Assembly: GCA_009760855.2 (NCBI GenBank) | Contig: WPIO01000014.1 | Coordinates: 5,314,001 to 5,378,000 of the forward strand | Reading direction: 5' to 3' | DNA from: Cristatella mucedo | Lineage: Eukaryota > Bryozoa > Phylactolaemata > Cristatellidae | Length of the DNA stretch: 64,000 bases | In this document: positions 43,306 through 54,400 of the stretch, one piece after another | How positions within the stretch are numbered: the first letter of the stretch is position 1 | Layout: each line of letters starts with the position of its first letter | Notes under the pieces: model-generated | What the model was told of the DNA's origin: nothing | The model's input: the letters and a program-made list of their open reading frames with translations, nothing else | Databases searched by the model: none | Program-made: the position numbers and the translations under genes

Positions 43306-43925
43306 ATAAAAAAAATAATGATAATAATAAAACACTTGATAAAGCGCCCTTGGAGAAATCAATCTCTTTCTAGGCGCTTTACATTTGCTGCAAAGGAAAC
43401 ACGGTCAGGTGGCTAGTGGTAGCATGCTCGATACAAAACCAGAATAACATGGCTACGGGTGACATGCACACGATCAGCATGCACATGTGGTTAGTGGCAG
43501 TATGCACACTGTCAACACTCATAAGCACCTTAAGGAAGAATCACAGCGACCCACTAAATGCTGTGATGAACAGGTGCGTTTTTAATTTCTTTTTCAATGT
43601 GGGCAAGTCAGGCGATGTCGTGACAGAAGTCAGGAGTGAGCTCCAAGCTTTGGGAGCGTACGAACTAAAGGCACGGTCCCCACAGGATTTGAGGTTTGTA
43701 CGAAGTAGAGGCAAATACTCAAATACTCAAAGGCATGTATGTCGCGATGTCAGCTGGGAGTGACTTCCAGATTTTTGAAGTGCCTAGACATTGAGGGCAA
43801 GGTCTTAAAAGTACTGTAAATCAGTTGGGGGCGCAGCTAAGAGATCAGACTCGGGAGGACAGGGTCCCAGAGGGTGTTTCGAGAAGTCACCCGAGATGAG
43901 AGTAAGCCAGGTAATGGCCAGGTAA
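43306..43925 (-). mobile_element. LINE-A 3' fragment
   Basis: From the reversed (AAT)n tail and hairpin (AAAGCGCCCTTGGAG...TAGGCGCTTT) through 3' UTR to the antisense C-terminal region (CCAAGCTTTGGGAGCGTACG). It ends where a second copy begins. Confidence 0.8.
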
Positions 43926-43929
43926 CTCG

Positions 43930-45800
43930 TAATAATAATAATACATTTGATATAGCATTCTCAGAGACCTTGATATCTTTCTAGGCGCTTTCCATTTGCA
44001 GCAAAGAAGCACAATCGAATGGTTAGTGGTAGTATGCTTAATGACTACAAGCATAACATGGTTAGGGGTGACAGGCACAGGATCAGCATGCAAGTGCGGT
44101 CAGTCGCAGCATGCACAGTGTCAGCACACATAAGCACATAAAGGACCAATCACAGGGACCCACTAAATGCTGTCATAAATAGGTGCGTTTTTTAAGTTCT
44201 TTTTAAATGTGGTCAAGTCAGGGTATGTCATCACGCAAGTCAGAAGTGAGTTCCAGGCTTTGGGAGCATACGAGCTAAATGCACGGTCTCCAAAGAATTT
44301 GAGGTTTGTTCAAGCTATTGTTAAACAGCTAGATTCCGAAAAGCAGGTGGTACGATGCTTGGCCTGGTGGGGAGGTAGATCTGATAGGTAGGCTGGAGCC
44401 AAGGAATGAAGGGACGTAAAAGTGAGGGACAAAACTTGAAGTCGATCCGTTACTTTACTGGATATCAGTGCAGGTCGGCAAGAAGTGGTGTGATGAGGCA
44501 ATTTCGACACACGACAGACAAGCCTGCAGAGGTTTGCACCAGCTGTGGGCGCCTGATTGCACATGCCGGTAAGCCAGCAAGCAGTGAGTTACAGAAGTCA
44601 AGACGGGATGTCACTAATGCATGGACCAACTTAGATGTAGTATCCTTATCTAAATAAGCCCGAGTTTTAGCAATTGTTTACAGCTGAAAGTAGGCAGACT
44701 TGACCGTGGAGCTGATGTGGTCGTCTAACGAGAGGTCACTTTGGAACATGACACCTAGATTTCGAGCTGATTCAACAGGAGATGTGCTGGCAGAGCCAAG
44801 TTTGAGTGTTAGGTTTTCCAATTTCTGAATCACGCTTGGTTTGCCCATAACTAGTAAGCTGGTTTTATCATCATCCAATTTAAGAAATTTTGCTGCCATC
44901 CATGTCCGGATGTCATCAATACATGCAGCAAGGGAATTGAGAGAATTCGAGGTGCTCGAGGGCTGGGAGGGATCAAAGCAAAGGTACAACTGAGTGTCAT
45001 CCACATGGAAGTAAAAGCCTAAATTGTGCTTGGCAATCACATCGGCAAGAGGGAGAGTATAAACCGTGAAAAGAACGGGACCAAGCACGGAGCCCTGAGG
45101 TACCCCATCTTTCAGAAGTACCTCGGATGATCTTTGTCCATTCACATCAATACTCTGGAGTCTGCCACTGAGATAGGACCTGGACCATTGCAGAGCAGTG
45201 CCAGTGATGCCTAGCCGAGATGAGAGGCACTCGAGAAAGACTTGGTGATCGATAGGATCAAAAGCTGCCGAAAGATCAAGCAAAACAAGCAGAAATACTC
45301 TACCCATGTCTGCATTCCTAAGTAGGTCGTTGTACACCCGAAGCAATGCTGACTCTGTGGGGTGATCAGCTCTAAAGCCAGACTGGAACTTAATAGCAAG
45401 GTGTGAAGTTTCAAGCTATGAGTACAGCTGGTCTGCAACGATACGTTCTAGTATCTTTGATGGGAATGGTAGAAGGGAGACTGGGAGATAGTCGCTCAAG
45501 TTCTCTTGTTGCTTTCTAGAGTAGTGGCCTGACTAAAGCCTTTTTGAGAGGTGCTGGGTCATGATCTGAGGCTAATGACATATTAATGAAGTTGGTTATG
45601 CATGGCAGCAGCAGATCAATGCATCGTAGAAGCAGGGCAGCGGGAATAGGGTCCAAAGGACTTGCTGTCTTCTTTGATTCGTTATCTTGCTGCCAATTCT
45701 AAAGATCCCGAAGAGCAGAGTACATGATCTTTAAAATCGAGCTTGCTTGACGAAACAAAAACGCAAGAAAAGTACTTTTTGACAAATCTTTTGTTTGGGA
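43930..45800 (-). mobile_element. LINE-A copy, longest RT frame in the window
   Basis: The minus-strand frame at 45346-44678 (222 codons) covers the RT palm: [49 protein letters not shown] (catalytic YADD altered to HVDD) and CIDDIRTWMAAKFLKLDDDK, reaching LSLDDHISSTVKSAYFQL. The C-terminal tail is broken after it. 3' UTR and tail at 43930-44170. 5' truncated. Confidence 0.9.
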
Positions 45801-45827
45801 TGCCGTTGCAGTGGCCCGGCTAGATAG

Positions 45828-46015
45828 TAATAATAATAATAATAATAACAATACACTTGATAAGGCGCCCTCAGAGAACTTAATATATTTCTAGGCGCTT
45901 TACATTTGCTGAAAAGGAAACACGATCAAACGGTTAGTGGTAGCCCACTCAATAAATAACAGGAATAACATGGTTAGGGGTGACACGATCACCATGCATG
46001 TTTGGTTAGTGGCAG
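45828..46015 (-). mobile_element. LINE-A 3' end fragment
   Basis: (AAT)n tail, hairpin and start of 3' UTR only (AAGGCGCCCTCAGAGAACTT). Very short 5'-truncated insertion directly behind the previous copy. Confidence 0.75.
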
Positions 46016-46019
46016 ATGC

Positions 46020-47566
46020 CTGATTTAAATCCCAAAGAACGACAATAGAGCGATATCGACAGGTGCTGAGGCTGGTGTTCGGCCTTAACTAGTAGCTGAC
46101 CATTTCAGTAAAACTCAGGCTCTATGGAATGTGCTAAAGCAGGAGAGATTACACAGTACCAGGGTGGCCTCAATGCCTGGCCAGACAAGGGAGATTCTAA
46201 AGAATCTTGGCGGTACATCACACTTTGTGCATTCACACTCGAAACATAGGTGCTTGATTTTGGGCTTTCAATATATATATGTTGTCACATGCTGCAAAGA
46301 GCTCCAGCATGCCCGGCATCGTAAAAACCCTTTTATTTACCCGAAAGACTTTACAGTGGCAGCAGCAACCATATTTCGAGGACTTTTCTGCGGCTGAGTG
46401 TAAAAATGCAGCTGCATCGCTCATCGCACAATAAAAGCCTCGACACAAAAACACCACAACCAAATTGCTTATCTAGCATCAGAAGAAGCGATAACCACAT
46501 TTATTAATGATTTAACTAAAACAAATAGCGTCACTTCTCGTCAGAAGCAAACTCGAGGGCACATAAAAATAATGCTCTCGACCCTGACCTCGCCCCAAGC
46601 TCGGTCTGTGTCAAACTTGCGAAAGGAACACAAGGGGACCCGTCACCTGCTCCAGCCGCGGCAGGCAGGTGCGGTGACGAAGGACACCACGTCAGCATCA
46701 CGTGCACATCGGCACACAGCTTCTGGAAGGACGGCATTACAAGACTAAAGAGAACGAAATTAATGCTTAAAACTTAACAAGAATATGAAACGAAAATAAT
46801 AACATGCTATCGCAAACATACTGCCGGAAGAGGAAATGAGTGACCGAGTGAGCATGGGACAAGCGACTCACAAAGGGAAGGAGAGAGTGAGAAGGAAGAA
46901 GGGGGCGGAGACACTGCCCATTAGACGGGATCCTAAGGGACGAGCAGGTCGAGAGGTAGATTTAAAAGCTGATACGAAGTAAAGGTTCAAACAGCCAAGA
47001 GAGAATCGACTCTCCGCAAAACTTATCGCTGACACGAGAGTAATGCAAGAAATGAACAGCAGTTAAGTGGAAAAAATAGCTGCAATGAGTACTAGTCTCT
47101 TGGCCAAGCTATCGGTCACCCTGGATTATTGGAAGTCCCTACAAGTCGCTCGGTCGGAGGCCGGCGACTTCTTGTCGGCTTACTTTGCCAGCCGAGCAGT
47201 GTAAACACGACCCTTTGCGGCAGTGCACGCTGCTCGCAATAAAAAGGCCGTGTGCACGGCAACAGCAACGCTCCGGCGGGAACCGCCGCTCACCAACAGA
47301 GCAGAGCATGCGAAACGAAGCAACAAACAGGAGGCGGGGCAACGGCCTATGCCAAACAAAGACGACGAATCACTTCGCTGGCTTGGTGATGAGCAAAGGG
47401 ATGCGGCCAACGCTGCATACTTATGACGGCAGCAGGCACAGTGTTCCAAATCCACTCGACCGAGAAGCCTCAGGGAAGCAACGACGGAGGAAGTCGGCTG
47501 CAGCTGGCGGGAGGCGGCTGTCGCGCGTTAAGGTCTGGCCCGCGACCGAAAATAAGCTCAAGGGAG
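46020..47566. other. Gap: NCKAP5-like 3' UTR and downstream
   Basis: Presumed 3' UTR of the NCKAP5-like gene and spacer. Several short frames without support. Confidence 0.4.
46500..46505 (-). other. Possible poly(A) signal of the NCKAP5-like transcript
   Basis: AATAAA on the minus strand about 1.06 kb after the stop codon. Nearer variants were not conspicuous. Weak evidence. Confidence 0.25.
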
Positions 47567-48456
47567 TCAAGTGGATTTGGCCAGTTCGGCCAGCTGCGAC
47601 GTAAGCACGTTTATCTCCTGCTTGATGCTCTCGGTATCCGTGCTGCTGCTCAGCGACAAATCGTTATCGTCATGGTGATAAACGGGTGCAGGCTGCTGTT
47701 GCTGCGCCGGCTCCTGCGGCAGTGGCTTGGATGGCCGGCGAAGAGGCTGCTTGCCACCGCCGCCGGCCAGGTGCCGGCGAGCACCGCGCGGCGGGAGCGG
47801 CGGCGCCGAGGAGCCGGCGGCGGCGATGTCGCCGGTCGCCTCGCTCTCGTCGCCGGCGCTGCTTATCGAGCTGAGTGAGGAGCACCGAGAGCGCGAGCGT
47901 GGCGGAAGCAGCGGAGGCGGCAGATCGGCCGCTGCACCGGACGGTGGTGGCGGCGCTGACTCGCCACTGCCCGGTCGCTTGCCGCCCTGGGCAGATGCAG
48001 CGGCTGCCTCGGCGGCTTTGCTCAGTTCAAAAAGGTCTTCGAACGAGCCCACCACTATCAGGCTCTTGTGCTTTGCCAAGATGTCGTCCGCGTCGTCGGA
48101 GAAAATGTCGCCTGCTCGTGCTCTCCTCGGCGCTTCCACGCCGAAAGCCGCTGTGGTGGAGGAGGCGGACACGCCAGCCGCCCCTCCGCCGTTCGGCATC
48201 TGCTTCCGGTGGTTGTCCGGCAGCGTCGACGGCACGTGACCCGAACGGTTCGTCGCGTCCCCGAACTGGTTGAAGGAAGCGGGCGGCATTGGTTGCGCCA
48301 GCCACGGCGCCGTATGGTCCATCCTCACCTGAAGCCTGGGCGTCGTGGCAGCCGAGGCGCAGCGATTGCCACCGGCGTCCTCTGCAGAATGCCTGACGAT
48401 GCGCGCGTCTCGCAGCGCCTCTGCCGACGCACTGCGACCGTGACGCACGTCCGAGC
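47567..48456 (-). CDS. NCKAP5L: NCKAP5-like terminal exon: proline-rich, SH3-binding
   Basis: Acceptor gacgtctcag, then 295 codons and TGA. Contains [20 protein letters not shown], then several proline-rich motifs: [24 protein letters not shown] and [18 protein letters not shown] fits the PxxPxRxxS consensus for the second SH3 domain of Nck. Ends with a short coiled coil, [19 protein letters not shown]. Confidence 0.78.
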
Positions 48457-51400
48457 CTGAGACGTCAAACAAGCCGACCGCGTGATGGACGGCAGGACAA
48501 AACGACGACAGCTGCCAGAGCGCGAGCGCATGCGATGCGAGAAAAACGGCGACATGCGCTTCCGGCTGACAGGACGAAGGTGCCGAGGGCGGAGGAGGAG
48601 AAAGAAACGAGCGTGCGCCGATCCGTTGCCCGAGACGAGGTGGAGGATAAGGAGCTTACCGTTGAACTTGACGAAGCCGCGAGCCATGGCAGAAGCGTGC
48701 TGCAGGGCCGCGGCCGCGTCCAGGCTAGTGCTGCTCGAGTGCCGGTCCACGCGCCGCGCCTTGGGACTGCCACTGTTGGCCGGAAACTCGGTCTCGATGC
48801 ACACGCCTGTCAACTCCGAGTCGACACTCTGCGAGCGCAGTGGCGGCGGCGGCTGCGCCGCTGCAATGGTGCCTCTGCTGCCACGCAGCGGCGGTGGCCC
48901 GCCGCCATCCGGCTGCTCGTCGTGGTGAATCGCACTGCCACTGCCAGCGGCCGCTCCGACGGCCATCCAGAGCGGCGGCGAGCTCATTTCGGGCATGCCG
49001 CCGCCTGAAAACTGCTGGAAGCCGGACGCTCTGGTTTGAGAGGCTGGGCTGGGCTGGTACCAGAGGCGCACGTAGCACGGCTAGCATGTCCGCACAGCCG
49101 CTCGCTGCAGCAGAAAACCAAGGGCGATGGGTGGGCGAGAGGTGAGCGTGGCCATTTTGGCCAATCCTGCACGTCGAGGCGACGACTGCACGACCGGGCT
49201 CCACCTGCTCGTGCCGGTAGGCATGCAGCTTTAGCCTGGCGCAGGGAGCGAATCTTTGCAAAGCTTTGGTTTTGAATGAGGCAGGGAGACACGATCAGGG
49301 TGCCTTGCAATTGATATGCTAGCGAAGTCACCCACTGGTAATAGTAAAACGTTTGCATAGGACAATTAAGAAAACTAGATCCCTGACTACGCAATGCACG
49401 CATATGCTAGAGAGAAGGCGTGGCAACTGATTTAGTGATAGAATGCACAACTGCAGCACGTGCTAGCACCACGCGCAAGACAGTGCACTCTGGAAGAATG
49501 AAACTTAAGAAGCAGGAAAGGTTTTTAGTTTCATTTTAACATGTCGTCCAGTCAGGGGGTGCCGTGATGTCAGTCGGTGGCGAGTTCCTGGCTCTGAGCA
49601 CACGCAGGCAGCAAATGGCACGGCATCCAAAGGATTTGAGGTCGGCTATGGGGGCGCAGCTAGCCGACCTCCAAATGCTTCTCACCTCAAACTCCGAGTC
49701 AGTGGAGCACACTGGGAGGGAGGCAGTATTTCAGATAGATACAAGACCAGAGCATAAGAATGAAGTGACCTAACAGTGAGCATTAGGACCTCGATGCCGA
49801 CCCGCCGCCACGGCACGACGAGGTGTCAGCACAGGTCGGTGAGAAGCGATGCTGTGCGGCGGTTGCTATGCTTCACGACAGACGAGACCGGCTGCAGAAT
49901 TGCGCACCAACTGCAATCGTCTAGTTTCACGGGCCGGAAAGATCTGCAAGCAGCGAGCTACTGGAGGCTACACGGAATGTCACAAACGCATGGACCAACT
50001 TTGCTGCAGTGCACTCGTCTGAGCATGCCCGAACTTGCACAACATCAAGGCGCTGACCGCGGGCACGGATGACGGAGGAGCTGACGTGGTCATTTAGAAA
50101 ATCATCGCTCATTTTGGAAGCGAGCACAAGGCATAGGGGATATGCTGGCCTGGGCCATTTTGAGAGCAGACCTCCAGTTTCCGAGAACGCTCGGGCTTTG
50201 CCCATACGGAAAACAACTCTGCGTCATCTGCATGGAAACAAACGAAGCAGATCCCTCAGTACGCAGCCTTTGCGTGCACAGCTGTGCGCTCGCATGCAAA
50301 CACGCTTCGCTCACATGAGCACCAGCGCACGGCATACGCAAGCACAGAGAAAAGCAATTTCCACTCGCTGCACTCCCTGCATCGAGCACGAGCTGAGCAG
50401 ACTCAAAGTAACTGCACAACACGATGAAGCAGCAGCAGCAGCATCGACGGCAGCAGCAGCACCGGGTGGCCGGTGGGATTAGACAGCAGCTGCAATGCTT
50501 GCCTTTCGGGGGGCGGCGGCAGCAGAACCGGTTGATCAACGGATATAAAGCAAAGCTCTTACGCTGACCCACAAGGCACTGAGCCACGGTGTGGCTCCTC
50601 CGTACAGCTGGCTGAACTGCTGCACCGTTTCAGCCTCCTCGTGCCCTCAGGTCCTGTGTGGACAATACATTAGCTGTTCCATTCATCCACTTAGACTGTT
50701 GACAACAGAAGCTTTACCTCTGCAGGTCCTAGACTGTGGAACTCACTGCCACAATTCTTACACAACTACAACTGCTCGCCTGCTGTCGACTATGGCTCAT
50801 TCTTTTCAGCGGTCCTGAGCTACTACCTCCATGCTACTGACTACCTTAACTGCTCTCCTGACTCCACTATGCTTCCCACTTTTTCTTTGTTGCGTGAGAT
50901 GAAGTCTGTTGGCTACTGAATTCGTACCGAAAGCAGCTTAGGCTAAGAGTGCGCTATAAAAACTCTCCTGCATAATACCCACATGGTCTTTGTTGCTTTG
51001 TGGAGTTACAGACGAAGATACATTACAGAAGACTCGACCTCGGTCAGTCTAGTGGACCAGCGAAGCCTGTCACTCCAGCACAGGTCAAGTGCCCAGAAAG
51101 AGACTAAAGTTCTCTTATGTCATGTCGGTAAGTACATGCTGTATTGCCATGCGTGCCTATCATTCCCATTCCTTCTCAGGAAGAGAGTGCAGTGATAAGG
51201 GGGGAGGCTCTGTTAACGGACCCAGCCAATGGGCATGCACGGGCACTCTGCTCGGCTGGCGGGCTCAGCGCCACTGACGTATTTTCTATGCGAAGCAGGC
51301 ACCAAAGCGCGCGACGAGCGCCACCTATTGCTTAGGCCTCTGTGATTGTGAGCCTGCCGTGGGCAGTCTAATCCTAGGCACGAGCAGGGGGGGGGGGTAG

Positions 51401-54400
51401 ACGGTCAGGTCTCCCAAGGTCGCGCCCAGTCAGCTTGCACCACGGCTGATTTGGAGCAGAGCTCGAGCCGGCAGCAGCACTGAGACTCCAGCACAGCGCG
51501 ATAAGGTAGCACGGCAGTCCCAATCGGCCATCCCTCATCCCACGCGGGGGGGGGGGGGTGGAAGGGGGAGGGGCCGGGACGTGTCACCGAGCAAATCAAA
51601 ACACAAGATGCAAATCAAAACGCAAGATGCATACAAGCGAGAGAGTCGTCACACGTCAAGGCTTCATGCCTCCTGCTACGAAGTGTTCGGCAGACGCTAG
51701 CTTGACCCCCATCGACGCTTGCGCGCTTCAAAGACAGCCTCTCCTGTCCTCGTTCGCAGCCCCTCCATCTGAAGAGCAGTAACGACTACTTATTGCAGAG
51801 GAGACATCCCGGGAGGCACTCAACTAGTCGAGACCAAAGAAGGTCTGCAGCGGTCAGGCGAAAACACATCTGCTCAGCAAGCGCCTTGCAACAGCAACAG
51901 CGACGGTGGTAGCACTTGCCTCTGAGTCGGCGGCAAACTGATCGAAGTCGAGCGAGCCCACGCTTCTGACGTCCTCGGCTGCTGCCATGCTGCCACTTGC
52001 CGCTCCGCCCGACAGGCCCCAGCGCGCGCCCTGCGGCGCAGGCATGCTCTGCACGCTGTCCGCCGATGGAGAGGCCGCGTGGGTTCGCAGCTTGGACGTC
52101 CTCACGCCCCCGCCCGTGCTCAGGTAGGGGAGCAGCTGCTGCAGCCTGGTGTCTGAGGACGACATGTGACCCAGCATGGGCGGACCACCGGCGCCCGAGA
52201 GCATGCCGGGACCAAGCCCGGAAGCAGCGCCGGCGGAGCTCGGCCCTGTGCAGTAGCCGTTCTGCACCATCTGGTCGAATTCGGCGTTCTGAGATTCGAG
52301 GGTACGCACGCGCTCCTGCAACTTCCTGCACTGCTCTTGCAGCCCCTGGCAATGTTAAAGAAAACGAGTGAGAAAATGACAATGCACTTCGTCCCGATTG
52401 GCAAACGAGTCAGCCTCACTCACGTGAGATAGCAGGGGCAGCATAGATACACAGCCAAGGCGTACCCAATCAATTTTCTATGGCAGTAACAGGGCAACAG
52501 GCACATCCTCGTTAGCCAGCTGATGTTACTTTCTAGTGGATCTTAAAAGTACTTTCCCAGCACGAGACCACGAGACCATGTCATAATATAGTCAAGGAGG
52601 AACTGGAATGGAAGAGCACTTAATGCTGAACCTTTAAGAAAACTTACACCATGGTTTTTGAGTCACCTTAATACCCAGAAACAGTAGTCTTGCTTATGGT
52701 TGTGGCCGAGGGAGTGGGGGAGAGCTGCAATTAATCGGGCATAAACAACTGCCTGCAGCCGTGGTCTACAGCTCATTACCGGAAGAACAACAGCAGCCTG
52801 TTCCCGAAGTATGTCGCTCGCTGTGTGTCTTTTCTCACGTTCAGCGGCTGGTGGTTAACCTGGCACCAGACCTTGTTCAGAGGCGATGTGCTGGCCAAGT
52901 CCACTTTGAGGAATAAGTTTTCCAATTACAGAGAAACACAAGGTTTGCCCATAACTAGCTTAACAGAACTGGCTTCACTGCATCAAGTCGGCTGCTCTGT
53001 AGAAGCTGGAACAGATGACGCCCTGTCTGTAATACTGCACTACTCAGATTATGTCGGAGTACTAACGATTGCTAACTAGGGTAATGTATTGATGACATTC
53101 GCACAGATTATGTCGGAGTACTAACGATTGCTAACTAGGGTAATGTATTGATGACATCCGCACAGGGATGGCAGCAAACTTTCTTAACTTGAATGATGAA
53201 AAAACCAACTTTTTTTAGTGTGATTCAGAAGATGGGAAACCTAAGGCTCACAATCGGCTCTGGCAGCATATCTTGTGTTGAATCTGTAAGAAATCTAGAT
53301 ATCCCATTCCAAAGTGACCTTTCATTAGAAGACCACATCAGCTCCCGTCTGCCTACTTTCAGCTACATAACATTGCTAAAACTCGAGTTTGCTTAAACAG
53401 GGATGCTACATCTAAATAGGTCCATGCACTTGTGATTTCCCGTCTCGACTTCTGTAATCCACTGCTTGCTGGTCTACCGGCCTGTGCAATCAGGCGCTTA
53501 CAATCGGTGCAAAACTCTAATGCTAGGCTTGTCTGTCGTGAGTGTCGCAGTTGCCACACCACATCACTTCTCGCCGACCTGCACTGGCCACCAGTCAAGC
53601 AGCGCATCGACTTCAAGGTTCTGTGATTCCCTTTTAGGTCCCTTCATTCGTTGGCTCCAGCCTATCTATCAGATCTACTCCCCAACTAGACATGCGCTTT
53701 TCTAAATATAATCGTACCTACATCTCGTACAAACCACAAATCCTTTGGAGACGGTGCCTTTAGTTCGTACATCCTCAAATCCTGGAACTCACTTCCAAGT
53801 GGTGTCACGACATCCTCTGACTTGTCGACACCCTGTGCATGTCACCTCTAACCATGTTATGCTTGTTGCCATCTAGCATGCTATTACTAATTATTTGATC
53901 ACGCTTCCTTTGCAGCAAATGCAAAGTGCCTCGAAATAGATTAAGTTTTCGGTGGGCACTATGCAAATTTATTATTATTATTATTATTATCATTATAATA
54001 AGGCATATCAAGTGTGGGTGTGGTCAATTGCAGTGGATAGCATGAGAATGCACACGTGCAAAAGGCTTGAAAATGTGTGGGTATGCATGAAAGATAGTGT
54101 AGTTTAATATTCGATCCCAAGTGGAACTCCTCTAAGCCGATTTCCAGTAGATTTGTGATGGATTTCGGTAATGGCCAGCGTCTTTGCAGCTCGTTTTCGC
54201 AAGAACTCGCCAGCAGAACGGCTTGAAATTTGGAGGGTACATCATAACAGCAGTCAACTACAATATTCCTTCGAAATTCGAGCTGCCAATTTCCTGTCGA
54301 GTTTCCTTTAATTGGAGAGGATTTTGGCAGATTGCAGTAATTTGTTGAACCCCAGGACAATTCTTCATCGCCCACTGAACGTGGGTGCAATAGCCGTTTG

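Noticed and set aside
46020-46200. Possible Tc1 C-terminal remnant (DLNPKER-like reading near 46022)
   Set aside because: Only a six-residue resemblance, no flanking transposase blocks.
48325-49071. Single 248-codon exon spanning 49071-48325
   Set aside because: The frame runs past a consensus donor (AACG|GTAAGC at 48660) into intron sequence; splicing to 48456 restores a long in-phase C-terminal exon.
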